Below, one piece after another: positions 1 to 10,717 of a stretch of DNA of 64,000 nucleotides. The number at the start of each line of letters is the position of its first letter. The first letter of the stretch is position 1. The position numbers and the translations under genes are program-made. The notes beneath the pieces are model-generated. The model was not told where the DNA came from. It saw nothing but the letters and a program-made list of their open reading frames with translations, and did no database searches. Origin of the DNA: Omphalotus guepiniiformis (lineage: Eukaryota; Basidiomycota; Agaricomycetes; Agaricales; Omphalotaceae); NCBI GenBank assembly GCA_028554645.1, contig JAQOOI010000066.1, positions 124,001 to 188,000 on the forward strand. Reading direction: 5' to 3'.

Positions 1-1432
1 GACGGCATCGGCGTTACAGACGAAGGAGGACAACCGGAAGAAAACCCCAGCTACGTTGCAGCACCGAACAGTGCGGTTGAAGAAAGCTCCGGTGCTCCTC
101 AAAGCAATCGTAACAGAAAGCGTCGTCGGCGTCGCCAGCTGCAACGCCAGAAGGGTAAAACCAGGCCTTTGGCAGAACCTTCCAACGCGGATTCCGGTTG
201 TTCCCAGCCTAGAGGTTCGAAACCCAACCGTTCGAAGGCCAAGAAGCGTTTGTTCAAGCGTCTCTTTGGCTCTTCTGAGCCTATTCGATTGACGACGGAC
301 ACAGCTGAGTTAGGGGCTGCTAAGGGCGCCCATACCGGCAAGCGAGGGACTGCAGAGGAGCTTGGCGATACAGAGGAGCGAAGAGCAGAGTGGGACCTTC
401 CGGAACTTCTGGCAAGAGGGTTTCAACATGTAGAATGGGAAGGAGAGTGGGTACCTTCCTTTGTCTAAGCCCTTCTTTTCGTTGATTTCTTTCTGTAGCC
501 GCCCTGTACCAGTGATAGACAGCAAGGGGAGGGTTTGTGGTGGTTTCTTCGGTCAGCCTAACGACCCCACTTACGTCGACGACGCCTACGCCTTCTTTGA
601 CTTGTTGATGGAAGAAGGGGAAGCCGCGACGACTGGGCCCCACAATCGCGGCGCTTTTCCAGCGTTCAACCGGGGAATATCAATGGGCATGGGAAATAAG
701 TCTCCTGTCTGCTTGAACAACCGGGACATGAACCCTGTTCTGGACCAGCTGGTGGGGCACAAGGCTGTACATCGCGTAGCTCAGTATCAAAACTGTAGGT
801 GTTTTGACCCACCTGTTCAATCACGTCTGATAATACAGCAGCTGTCTTCAAACTTTGGGCTCCTCGTGTTTACGCCGAGTACGAAAAGACCCTCGATGCA
901 ATGTACAAAGCCAAACCAACCCTCCCGGGCCCGAACTTTGACGGCGTCGTGTTTACCGCTGCAGCCTTCAACTTCGGAGGAAAGGTTCGTTCCTATATCC
1001 ACCGGGATCATATGAACTGGGCTTTTGGCCTCTGCGCTATAACTGCCCTTGGGCGTTTTGATCCTACTCGAAGTGCTCGGTTAATACTTTGGGAATGGAA
1101 GTTGGTTGTGGATTTCCCTCACGCTGCTTCCGCTTTGATTCCTTCCTCCATAGTCACTCATTCCAATACACCACTAGCCCCTGGTAAGTTTTTTTGGACT
1201 TATTGTTTCCCTAGAAGCTAACCTTCCTTCAGGAGACCAGCGCTGTTCGTTCACCCAATACTCCGCAGGCGCTATCTTTCGGTGGGTGGAGAACGGCTGC
1301 GTGACTGAGGAGACGCTGAAGAACACGGATCCTCGTAAGTGGAAGAAGGTACAGGAAAAGAAGGAGACCGCTTACCTTGAGCGCGTGGAGAATTTCTCCC
1401 ATCTTGATGAGCTTGTAGCCCGGATTGACTAG
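1..1432 (+). CDS. TET/JBP-like 2OG-Fe(II) dioxygenase, 3' part
   Basis: The gene runs in from the left edge, so its start is missing. Proposed exons are 1-446, 499-794, 839-1183 and 1233-1432 (TAG), and all junctions keep frame. The first exon encodes a basic, disordered stretch (KRRRRRQLQRQ). The C-terminal half has the fungal TET/JBP layout: an N-terminal GISMGMG segment, then AAFNFGG, the metal-binding HRDHMNW (HxD), LILWEWKLVVDFP, the distal THSNTPL histidine, and RCSFTQYSAGAIFRW carrying the likely 2-oxoglutarate arginine. Members of this group are proposed to oxidise 5-methylcytosine and are expanded in mushrooms, often beside transposons (Iyer and Aravind's work on TET/JBP with KDZ elements). 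All catalytic positions I can identify are present, so it looks functional. The family call is firm; the substrate is inferred. Confidence 0.85.
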
Positions 1433-1576
1433 AGACTGGTTTTTTTCTTTTCACTCAAAATTCTTTATAGCAGTAAACCGGATTGTATTCTTTTAGTCAC
1501 TAAGTACAAGTTTTTCTTAATCTAATGCAATTTGAGTATCACAGCAGGGAGCAGGCGACAAGAAAATAATAAGGGT

Positions 1577-2672
1577 CTATTCTAGCTTGGAGAGGTCACA
1601 GACGTGCTTGGAACAGAATTTGAGTTTTCCGCAAACCTTGCAGGGGCAGCCAATGGCGCCGTCTGAGCCCAGAAATCAGAGGTGACAGCGAAAAAGAATT
1701 CAGAAAGAGTACTTACCGATAGTAACTCGCCCGTCCAAGGTTAGATCAATAGGGTCTTTTTGGGTCCCTTTATTGGTGAAGACTAACACTTCGTCGTCCT
1801 CGTCCTCTAGAGCAGAGTGTTAAAATAGCTAAGGAGAGGGATTTCCCTAACGTTACCTATGTCTTTGAACTGGCCCGTTCGGTCGTAGACGATTTGGCCT
1901 GAGGATCCGCGTCGAGTGTCTGCCTCAAGCCTGTTGAGGCGTGCAATAAGGGAGGACACGTTCTTTGCAGTCCCATCCTCCGATGCATTGGGTGCCTCAA
2001 GGGCTTTAAAAAACCAGAGATTAGCTACAGAATGAATCCAAGGGAAGGGTTTACCTTCGCTATCAGTAACAAGACTAGGACGGGGCGTAGTTAAAGGGGG
2101 GGTCAAAAGAATATAGCTTGCAAGGAAAGGGAGTTGCCTACCATCCACGCTGGGGCGGGGGTAATACAAAGTTAGAATGGTTCCCGCTCCACGGGCCCGC
2201 ACATCGTCGAAACAGACTAAAAGATAAGGTCGGTCAAGGGGAAACTCTGAGGTTAGAAACGGCTTACTGTGATAGGCGCAACGTTGGGTTGGACGAGTCT
2301 GTCCGCACCCTGCAAACGACTTGCCAGCGTAAACACTTTTTGAGGCGCTGGAAACCTGCCAGGTACGGGCCTGGATCTCGCAAAAGCACCGTAATTCTAC
2401 GGTGTTGTCCTTAACCAGGGCCCATATCTGGTTCGCAGGTAACAACCTTCCAATGTAGTCGGTTGGGCTGCGCAGTGTTCAGTGGAAATCTGGGCAGGCA
2501 CACTGCTGAAAACTTACTAGGGAACGTTCTGTAACTCCCGCTGGATTGTGGTAGTGATGTTCGGGGCCTTCTTTTGCTGAGCTCGGAGAATTTGGCGATA
2601 AAAGAAGGGGTAAGGGCTAGAGCCTCGTTTGCGGGCGCTCTCACGAGTGGAGGTTGTTCGTTTCACGGGCAT
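1577..2672 (-). CDS. uncharacterised protein with Cys-rich C-terminal tail
   Basis: This multi-exon gene converges on the dioxygenase gene. It starts at an ATG reading MPVKRTTSTRESARKRGSS. The first intron is 2517-2468, and the next exon contains LLPANQIWALVKDN and CFCEIQARTW. Further short introns follow around DRPYLLVCFDDVRARGAG. The last exon is CPCKVCGKLKFCSKHVC and ends at TAG 1579-1577. The spacing C-x-C-x2-C-x5-C-x2-H-x-C looks like a small zinc site. I recognise no named family. Conserved splice signals and a coherent protein suggest a real gene, possibly nuclear given the basic N-terminus. Inner exon boundaries are approximate. Confidence 0.6.
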
Positions 2673-3110
2673 CGCAGGGGTTGAACGCTGAACGGCAAAG
2701 GAAGTTAGGAAGAGAGAAAGGTTTGAATGCGGACCTTTCGAGGACCAAGTACTCTATATATACTGGAATCCGAAGCCCCAAATGCTACGTATAGACAAGT
2801 TGGATGCCCCAAAACTTCCGAGAGAGAAGAGCTTGCCCTTCTACTTGCTGTCGTGTCCAGAGAGACATCGGAGAGATCGAGGAGAAGAGGCATCAAGATC
2901 AAACCGAAAAACCAAAAAATAATAAATATTGAAAGCTATATTTCAAGCGTTACTTGTTACACGCTGGATTAGGCTTTGAGCTTGTGATCGAGGAGCACGC
3001 GAAACATTGACAGAACGCGTCAAACGCGTGAGCCCCGCGCGAGCCCGACTTACCAAGAGTTGGTGCGGACTTGTTCTACACTGGATTTGATCCAGGTTAC
3101 ATAATTCAGC
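2673..3110. other. intergenic, no gene seen
   Basis: This is probably the upstream region of the minus-strand gene ending at 2672; a TATA-like run (tatatatac) lies near 2755. The short open frame on the plus strand (2727-2972) does not resemble a protein. Around 3000-3050 the sequence is locally rich in CpG with repeated ACGCGT motifs. Confidence 0.4.
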
Positions 3111-3117
3111 AGCAAAA

Positions 3118-3212
3118 TACAAGCCTGGGCACTGCGAGACTCAAACCCAAGACCTTGTGGATATCACATCAATTAATGACAGATATAAACCATTGAGCCA
3201 CCTAAGCATTGG
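3118..3212 (-). repeat. tRNA-like (SINE-like) head, minus strand
   Basis: Read on the minus strand, this segment has an A-box-like TGGCTCAATGG followed about 45 bases later by a B-box-like GGTTTGAGTCTC. That is the spacing of an internal RNA polymerase III promoter. The flanks do not form a clean acceptor stem, so it is better read as a tRNA-derived SINE head or decayed tRNA than as a working tRNA gene. Confidence 0.4.
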
Positions 3213-3299
3213 TAAGGGACATAAGACAATGCCCTATATAGTGTAGTAAGCAAAAATTTAGCGAAACATTTAGTGAAATAAAACATCTTAAGTTGGATT

Positions 3300-3700
3300 A
3301 TTGCAGTTCAATTCTTTCATCCAGTCCATTTAATTCAAATACCTGGTTCATTTACTTGCAGTTTAGTTGCAGTTCAAATATCTATTCACTATAGTTTAAA
3401 TGCAGTTCAATTGCAGTTCAAATACCCAGTTCATTCAAAACAGTTCAAATCTAGTTCAATTGCAGTTCAAATACCTAGTTCATTCAAACAGTTCAAATCT
3501 AGTTCAATTGCAGTTCAAATACCTAGTTCATTCAAACAGTTCAAATGCAGTTCAAATACTTTATTATAGTTCATATGCAGTTTATTGTTTATTTCATTCA
3601 CTGTAGCTCAAATGCAGTTCAATCCCTGTTCAAATACCTAGTTCATTTCATGTTCAAATATTATATTACTAGAGTTCAAATGTAGTTCTTTTGTAAGATA
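3300..3700 (+). repeat. AGTTCAA-rich tandem repeat array
   Basis: The motif (c)AGTTCAA recurs dozens of times. Within it a higher-order unit of about 55 bp (cagttcaaatctagttcaat, then tgcagttcaaatacctagtt, then cattcaaa) is repeated almost exactly between about 3425 and 3560. The open frame at 3400-3606 is only the translation of this array (FKYLVHSNSSNLVQLQ repeated), not a gene. Confidence 0.8.
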
Positions 3701-3795
3701 CTCCGCAATTGTCATTTGACGGAGTGGATAACATATTGTGGTTTTTCCGTAGATGGAGATGTTGGGTTCAAGTCCCGGTGTGTGCACATACTTAA
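3700..3795 (+). repeat. tRNA-like (SINE-like) head, plus strand
   Basis: An A-box-like TGACGGAGTGG at 3717-3727 is followed by a perfect B-box GGTTCAAGTCC at 3764-3774, the spacing of a Pol III internal promoter. No convincing cloverleaf with matched acceptor ends is visible, so it is called a SINE-like head. It points away from the minus-strand head at 3118-3212, with the AGTTCAA array between them. Confidence 0.45.
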
Positions 3796-4890
3796 TTTTA
3801 CATTCCATTGCGTGATCTGGTTCAATTGCGGTTCATATCTAGGTCTTAATCTAAACTGATTAATCAAAACTAGTTATGTTACAGGCGGTATGGTACTGTA
3901 TAGTAAGTATTGTAAGCCCTAGTCCTAGTCCGCCTAGTCCGACCGGTTCAGCAGGTGTCGGAAATAAGATAGTGATCCCAAATAAGCGTGTGTGGAGCGA
4001 ATAGCGAACAAAGTGACGACGTGTAGTGGGCTGTAAGGGTGGGAACTCCTTTGGATTCATCTACTATGGATCAGAGAATTGCAACTTTAGTTTCGTATCT
4101 TCCCCTCAGGCCTAAAGGCCTAATCTCTTAAGTATCTTCATACAATCATTCTTTGGCCTCTAAAAATCCTTAACCTGAATTCCCGCGCCTTTTTTATGAG
4201 GATGTGCTTGTGTCAGACAGTGTTTAAGGAGGAACAGGGAATTGCAATCACGCTGTCACGGCCACATCCGCCGACTTTTTCCATAATCCTGTATGTATAC
4301 CACCTTCTGCCTGTCGTGCCCTCAGATGTCTATGTAATTTTCTGGGCAATCCTATCAGAGAATGTCACACCTCAAAGTCACGCTTCCCGAGCAGTATTAT
4401 TCGTTTGCGAACTAAGTGGACCAATTACTAGCCGAATATATCCATTTATCACTGCTCCGATGTATATAAACTTGTAAGAACGACTTTCTTCATTTCATGC
4501 CGAACTCGTAAAAAAGGAACCGTGAAAGTACATACCGACTTAATTCCGCCCAACGCCTATGCTGCCTGTATTTCTTCCGACTTATTCGCAAGGACAAGAT
4601 TGTTGGTGCAGCTATGGCGACGGTCGCTGCAGGACCCAACTTTGGCACTGCCGCCGATCCCGTCGAGGGCTCTGACAAAGAGGATCCCGTATTCGAAGAT
4701 GGTGATCCAGACCTGGCTGCAGCGTGACCGGTGAACGTGTTCAAAGCTTTATATAGACATCTAAGGAGAAAGGTCCTATGGACGCAGCCCGAGGATAGCG
4801 GCGGTAAAAGTACTTGGTTCGGGCCTGGCTAGTCTCCCCTAGACAGACAACAAATAGGCGACGATGTTACCACGCCAAGTTACTCGCAAT
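3796..4890. other. no supportable gene
   Basis: Short open frames exist (for example 4196-4477, hydrophobic, and 4490-4744 on the minus strand), but none has recognisable domain order or splice structure. The sequence just left of the Plavaka relic may hold older transposon debris. The hydrophobic frame vaguely recalls a permease tail; I could not support this. Confidence 0.4.
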
Positions 4891-4899
4891 CCTGCGCAC

Positions 4900-5320
4900 A
4901 CATCGGTTACCGTCATGAAGCTCGAGGAGAGTTATGGGGCTTACAAATTTGCGTCCACCCTCAACATTTTCCTTCAAAAGCTTCCAGGATCCCAACCAGC
5001 CAACGCCTACGACACCTTCAACACATAGGCCACAATTCGGGCGCTCATCCCTTCAGCACGACGTGAATCAGAAAGCAAGCGCGTGATTCGTCTACGGGCA
5101 GGCCCTGCAATCGTTCCAAAGCCAGGCACCCGAGGTCGGCCAACACCCGGGCGTTTTGACACCGCCTTGTTCTATGAGAGGTACGAAGACCCCACAGTGC
5201 TACCCAATGGACTGTCTGGTATGTGCATCTTTTCAAGGCCTGTAGCGTGTTCTGAGCACAGCGGTAGGGTTTCGAGTTGGTCAAATCCGCGCGATTTTGA
5301 TTTACCCCTCCACCTTGGAG
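4900..5320 (+). pseudogene. Plavaka-type transposase relic, 5' piece
   Basis: Degenerate coding sequence reads SYGAYKFASTLNIFLQ, a stop, then TPGRFDTALFYER and, in another frame, VGFRVGQIRAILIYPSTLE. The PGRFDT block followed by a VGQxRxIxxxP block is typical of the C-terminal part of Plavaka transposases of Agaricomycetes. In-frame stops and frame changes show it is dead. The 10.3-kb transposon interrupts it after 5320, and the coding frame resumes at 15638. Confidence 0.65.
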
Positions 5321-6090
5321 TATGCTGTTCAAAAGTGTCAAAAAATAATTTACACAAAATACGTGTCACCTCTATTCAGGACATGTTTCTGTGTGTAACC
5401 CACTTTCTATCTTGGCTGCACACATGCAACACAGAGGTGCACACAACACAAATATATGTGTGTGTGCGCGCGCGCAATGTAAAAAATGTGTGTGCACAGC
5501 ACACACAACATGAAAAATGTGTGCACACAACACACACAACATGAAAAATGTGTGCGCACAACACACACAACATGACAAATGTTGGTGCACAACACACAAC
5601 ATGGGTTCACAACACACACAACATGGATGTATCACAAATAGCTTTAACCTATGGATAGACACACATTTCTAACAACAAAGCAATATTCTGATCATTGCAG
5701 CAATGCATATAAACATAGCCAGAGAGATAAACCATTAGGATGAGGTATCATAGGCTAGAGTGAGCAATGATTGTAGTAATGCGTATAAACATGACTAGAG
5801 AGTTAAACTATTAGGATGAGGTATCATAGGCCAGAGTGAGCAATGATTGTAGTAATGCGTATAAACATAACTAGAGAGATAAACTATTAGGATGAGGTAT
5901 CATAGGCTAGAGTGAGCAATGATTGTAGTAATGTGCGTAAAGATAACTAGAGAGGTAAACTATTAGGATGAGGTATCATAGGCTAGAGTGAGCAATGATT
6001 GTAGTAATGCGTATAAACATAACTAGAGAGGTAAACTATTAGGATGAGGTATCATAGGCTAGAGTGAGCAATGATTGCAGTAAATGAGTG
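5321..6090 (+). repeat. left terminal inverted repeat of the 10.3-kb element
   Basis: This region matches, in reverse complement, about 14960-15637. From the tip inward it holds a unique stretch with few differences from the other end, a CA/TG-rich zone with repeats of ACACACAACATGAAAAATGT, a unique spacer, and then five copies of a 77-bp subterminal repeat. Confidence 0.9.
5690..6080 (+). repeat. 77-bp subterminal tandem repeats, five copies
   Basis: The unit contains taaactattaggatgagg followed by tatcataggctagagtgagc and a variable taatgcgtataaacat segment. It is present five times here and about four times in the right inverted repeat (14985-15292). Such subterminal arrays are typical transposase-binding zones; binding itself is inferred. 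Confidence 0.85.
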
Positions 6091-6156
6091 TGGAATCAAT
6101 CAGACTTGTGAGCAAATTTCTAGGCTAGAGTAAGCAATAATAGAAGCAAGTGTCAC

Positions 6157-7753
6157 CTAAAAAGTATTTTGATCAAGGACAAATACCCTATTCTTGTCCC
6201 ATGGATCAGGTGTAGTATAGACAGAGCCATCATCTTCCATATCAGCATCAGAGTCAAGCATAGAGAGGTCAACAACATGAGTATGAGCTAGTAACAACAT
6301 TCAGCCAACACAATATCACATTTATGTAAGACATTACCTGCTTGGCTATTGCGAGGGGTTGTCATGTCTGCCAAACGGGTTGACTTTCTTTTCGGAACAG
6401 GTGACCCTGTTGAACCATGAGATAAACCCCATAAAATCCTGTTAAATCCACTTGCCTTCTGAGTCTGAATCAGATGCAATCACTTCATATTTGCGCTTCT
6501 GGGGCTTATATTCTTCATCTGACTTCTTCAAATAAGGGCCATCAGACTCGTCGTCATCTTCATCATCGTCCCCACTATCATCTTCGGAAATTTCTGAAAT
6601 ACAATTAATTAAATTGAAAATCCAAAAATGGAAAAGGCTCACCATCACGTCGATTTTCCGCAATAAGCAAAGCATTCAAATTGCGCTTGAAAGCCGACTC
6701 ATCCTTTCCGGAATATTGCATGATCTTGTCCTTCGGAATTGCCATGCGAGAGGCTGTAGAATAGAAAGGGTCAGAAATTAATAAATGTTTTGATGAATAC
6801 TCACCAATATATATATATTGTGACTTTGCACTTCGGCCACTCTTCTTGTCATACAACGTCTCAGCATCTGGCTCGTCTTCAACTGACAAAGTCAGTGTTC
6901 GATCTCTGAAGTCACAGACTCCCCATGGCGCACTTCCATCTTTCCCTTTAAGCTTACGGTAGAGATGGGCCATAACGGGTAAGCGTTCACGAAGCCAAGT
7001 TGACAATTCCTCATGCGACATTTCTGTATTGAAAGGAAAACCACCCGCTTGCACATAGACAAGTCCTAAACTCTTATAGTTACTAAGGGTCGAAGAAGGA
7101 TGTGCCGGAGTCGAGCTAATGAGCTTCGAAATGCCTGTCCTCTCCTAGAGATAGAGAATGGGTTCAGGCATTTTTCAAATTGTACGAAATCGACAGATAT
7201 CACAGCTACTCACATTTTTTCGTGTGCCCCAGGGATTGAGAATGATGCCAGCAATCTTCGGCCAATTGTTTGAAGTCTCTCGATGTTTAGAATCTTTAGA
7301 TTTAGACTGAGCCCTACCGTGACAGCCAAGTAAGTTCATAGTTTTCAATAAGGAAGCAGAAGAGGAAAATATCACGCACTTGCCACTCTTCTTCGACTTT
7401 GCGAATAGACCGCTATTAGCCTCCTTATCAGCAGCATCGAATTTGCTCAGAGTGTTAGGCGCCTTAGTAGCTAATGACTCTCTAACAATGTCGGCAACAG
7501 TCTTCTTCTTCTTGGAAGAAGCAACAAATTTCGAAACTGTGGCTTCTGGGACATCAATAGGATCTTCCAGTGTGGCGCGAGCATGCTGGGAACCAGGATG
7601 AGAACAATCAAGGCAATTATCCTTGTCATCATCTCCGTTGAAAGAAGGACAGCTGCAGACTGTGTGGAATTTGCTGCCAGGTGGAGAGAGGATGAATTCG
7701 CAAGGACGAGAGGCAGTACGAGGAGCAGGAGAGCTGGATTGATACCTGCCCAT
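6157..7753 (-). CDS. uncharacterised transposon-borne protein with acidic tail
   Basis: A six-exon gene starts MGRYQSSSPAP at 7753 and ends QNTF-stop at 6159-6157. Splice signals are clear, including one GC-AG intron (donor gcaagt after SDSDSE). The order is a CSCPSF...CLDCSHPGSQH Cys/His stretch, KSKKSGK basic runs, an ordered middle (EELSTWLRERLPVMAHLY, GVCDFRDRTLTLSVED), then an acidic DDDEDDDESDG run and a basic SPVPKRKSTR motif resembling an NLS or AT hook. It is transcribed outward and stops at the inner edge of the left inverted repeat, mirroring the BTB gene at the other end. I recognise no family. A nuclear, chromatin- or DNA-associated accessory protein is a guess from composition. 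Confidence 0.6.
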
Positions 7754-8984
7754 CTTTAGCTGAAAAACGGAAAATGAAGATTAGAAAGGAACGTGTAATG
7801 CAGGAGAGAAAGCGAAAGAGAGTGAGAGCCTGAGAGCTAGATATAAGAGAGAATCGTCTGACAACGAGGCCAGTGAACTTTCCGATCGTGATTTACGTGT
7901 TGCGTTGAGCATGTTCAACATATGTTTACCTCTTATTTCTGAGCTTCGTCCCGAGAGGAACATACACTGGAATACATTATATATATATATGTAAGAATAC
8001 TTGCACTCGCAGTTACGGGAGATCCAACGATACATCAACAGTGAGAAGCTTTGCAGCAGTCATCTCAGGACTGTCCCAATGTCTCATGCATCAACTTTAT
8101 TCAGCAGTCGCTGACAACGGCAACGCGGGTGGGAAGACGATACCCTGCTTGAAGAATGTGACTCACATTTCTTCAAAAAAAAATGCAGCACACACCTTCG
8201 TGTCCGTAATGTTGTTCCTTCTAGCCAAGATTGCCCCTTTGGATATCTTCAGGATCCTCTGAGTCGAACAAACCTACCCTTGCTTGATATAGCCAACGTC
8301 TCCCATCTGCTGATTCAAAACTCGCAGATCCCGTCGAAGTTGCTAATCCCAGCGTGTTGGAACACAAGGAGGCCTGCATAGTTGACGAACGCGCAGAAGG
8401 TTCGTGATACGGAGTTGATAGCCATCAAAGTTGTTTGCCTAGAGCCAAATAAGCTTGCACATCCTACATGTCCTCGTTAATAGAATATATATAAGTTAGA
8501 TTCGATTTCCAGACCTCTAGTTCCGAAAACATGCCAACGATAAAGAAAGGTTGTCCATCTAGTTGTATCCACAGCGAACTCGTTCGCATCTCGAAAGTAT
8601 CCGGGGTGTAAATCTCGAAGGTCTTGCTTTAGGTTCAGAGAAACAGTGAGGACAATTCTCGAGTCGGGCGGCAACCATCAAACTGTCACAGTCATCCTGA
8701 ATTGGCGTAAAATCAGACATGCCTGAACATCTACTACTGTTAAAGAATCTCTGAAACTCACTAATTCCCGGCTTCGTACGAATGATTCGACGATATTTGC
8801 ATTCAAGTTGACAGAGCGTTGCGAGGAAGAAAACTGGAAGGACGGATTCTGACGGATTCAAGGTTTCGGAATCATGTGATGACCGGCCCTTCAACTGACC
8901 GGTCGTCAGCCAACAGTCTTCGAGAATTTCTTACTCCCAACCGACACCTATCGCAAGCAATATTGTCATGTCTTTGAACAACTG
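7754..8984. other. internal transposon DNA, no clear gene
   Basis: About 1.2 kb between the accessory gene and the ubiquitin-protease scrap. Open frames on both strands (for example 8041-8262 plus, 8477-8894 minus) have no recognised domains. The minus strand contains RDANEFAVDTTRWTTF, which looks protein-like and may be another captured host fragment, but I cannot identify it. Confidence 0.35.
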
Positions 8985-9066
8985 CAGCAAAGTTGGTGTA
9001 GTGCCCGTTGTTCATCTGACCTTCATGATTGATAACGGCGAATAGATCATACTCGTACATCACATC
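8985..9066 (-). pseudogene. ubiquitin carboxyl-terminal hydrolase (USP22/Ubp8-like) fragment
   Basis: The minus strand reads YDLFAVINHEGQMNNGHYTNF, truncated here to its core AVINHEGQMNNGHYTNF. This is the USP box around the catalytic histidine (GHYT) and matches fungal SAGA-type ubiquitin proteases. The similarity stops abruptly after TNFA, and no other part of the protease is visible. It lies inside the 10.3-kb transposon, so it is best read as a captured host gene fragment. Confidence 0.6.
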
Positions 9067-9167
9067 AAGACCGAGAAATTCACGAATATATCGGAATCGG
9101 AGGACGAAGCAGAAGGTTCGTAGAATTGAGGTGCTCAGATAGTGCGAGAATATGACTGCTCCTTCAG

Positions 9168-10717
9168 ATGTCGTTCGTCAAAAAGGTCAATTCAGATGCC
9201 TACTTCTCTCGATTCCAGGTCAAGTACCGTAGACGAAGAGAGGGCAAAACCGATTGTAAGTCTTATGTTTCTACTGTCATGTACTTCTGTCGAGGTTCTT
9301 TCCAGACTATGCCCGTAAGCGACTGACCACCCAGGCCAAGAACAAGCACCTCATTTCGTCATCCATGGCATTCTCCTTTAGTAACTCATCCAAACACCGT
9401 CTTGTCGTGCGCTTCACCAACAAAGACATCTTCGTCCAGATTGTCTACGCCCGTCTTCAGGGTGACTTTGTCCTATGTGCCGCTCACTCAAAGGAATTGC
9501 CTTGGTATTGCATCAACCACGGCCCTACTAATTGGACAGCTGGTGCGTAATTGATATGTACCATTCTTAATATATATGTCTTGACTGGCTCTTTCAGCTT
9601 ACGCAACCGGTCTTCTCTGTGCTCGCCGTGCATCAACGAAACTGGGTCTTGCCGACAAGTACGAGGGTGTCACAGAACCCGATGGCGACTTCACTCTCAC
9701 TGAGGCGCTTGACGAAGAGGACGCCCTGCTTCCTCGACGTTGGTCTCAAGCGTACTTTGACCGGTTCCCGCGTGTTTGGTGTGATGAAGGGTGCATCTGA
9801 TGGTGGTATCTTCATTCCTCACTCAGAGAAGCATTTTCCCGGTTATGACCCTGAAAACAAGGAGCTGGAGCTGAAGTGCTGAAAAAGTATATCTTCAGTG
9901 TTCACGTTGCTGAGTACATGGAGTCCTTAGAGGAGGAGGCTTGCTGCTTACCGACAAGTCTTATAACGTCCATGGACGTACACAGATTTCAGCCCCATCA
10001 AAACCTAGAGTACTGTTGTTGTCGAGAGACGACTCGTTGTCGTTTCATTTCGTTCATTAAACGGTAAGTTTTTGTCCGACTTAAAGACTCCGTTCCTCAT
10101 CCAGATCCATCATTCATTATTTTCTATAGCCATATATAAGGAACGGGTCCTTTGTTCTTCTCATCTTCCTTATAAACTTGGTCATGCACACTCACCCTCG
10201 AGACGATTCCATCTTTGCTTTTTACGCGGATTTCTATGGATTACCCTGGCCAGACATATCCTGTACGATCCTATCACCATTCGTCGTCGCAGTATTGGAA
10301 TTATGGTGTGTGTTATACTACCTCCTCGTATCTTTCATTGAAGTTAACAAACCAATTCTTTTAGCTCAATCCCCTGCGTTCGAAGGTCCCAGCCAGCACG
10401 GTGTCTTATTCTCTTCAATTTCCCATCAACGCCACCCGCGCGGGATGTCTGTAGGATGACGAACGGTACGCTTGTATCAATCAACTTCCTATATCTTCTT
10501 ATTTGTCTATCAGGTTCAAGAAGCAGTTCTCCGCATATTACGAATGCATATTCGGGAAGACTCTACCTTCAAGCCCACCGAGAATGCCAAGGACTGGAAG
10601 GCGGAAAGGGAGTTTACCCCGAGATTCACCCTTGCTGAGCGCAAGGCGAAAATTGGCAGCAGAATCGAGAAGTTCCACGCAGGTGGCGGCGAGGAGGCCG
10701 ACGACGATGAGGAGTAA
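9168..10717 (+). pseudogene. RPL5: 60S ribosomal protein L5 (uL18) pseudogene inside the transposon
   Basis: The sequence starts MSFVKKVNSDAYFSRFQ and follows eukaryotic L5 through [71 protein letters not shown] and AEYMESLEEE. It resumes at FKKQFSAY and ends at ADDDEE-stop at 10717. Introns are still present (9256-9305, 9543-9597), so it was copied from DNA, not mRNA. Damage includes a lost donor before the SKHRLVVRF segment, a frame change after ALDEEDA, a stop after KELELK, about 0.5 kb of foreign sequence after MESLEEE, and a deletion that fuses QFSAY to the AIREDP-equivalent region. It cannot encode full L5. Confidence 0.9.

Noticed and set aside
3400..3606. Asn/Ser/Gln-rich open frame
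   Set aside because: It translates the AGTTCAA array.
3700..3795. Functional tRNA gene
   Set aside because: The A and B boxes are good, but no matched acceptor stem or clear anticodon arm can be drawn; a SINE-like head is safer.
4196..4744. Possible permease tail or other membrane protein
   Set aside because: Only a vague hydrophobic resemblance; no ordered motifs, splice sites or start context.
5372..5662. Long open frames rich in Cys, Val and His (and the mirror frames at 15315-15623)
   Set aside because: They translate the CA/TG-rich repeat zone of the inverted repeats (ACACACAACATG units) and occur in several frames on both ends; not genes.
5321..6090. CRISPR-like array (regular 77-bp repeats)
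   Set aside because: Repeats are contiguous without unique spacers, lie in transposon ends, and the sequence is eukaryotic.
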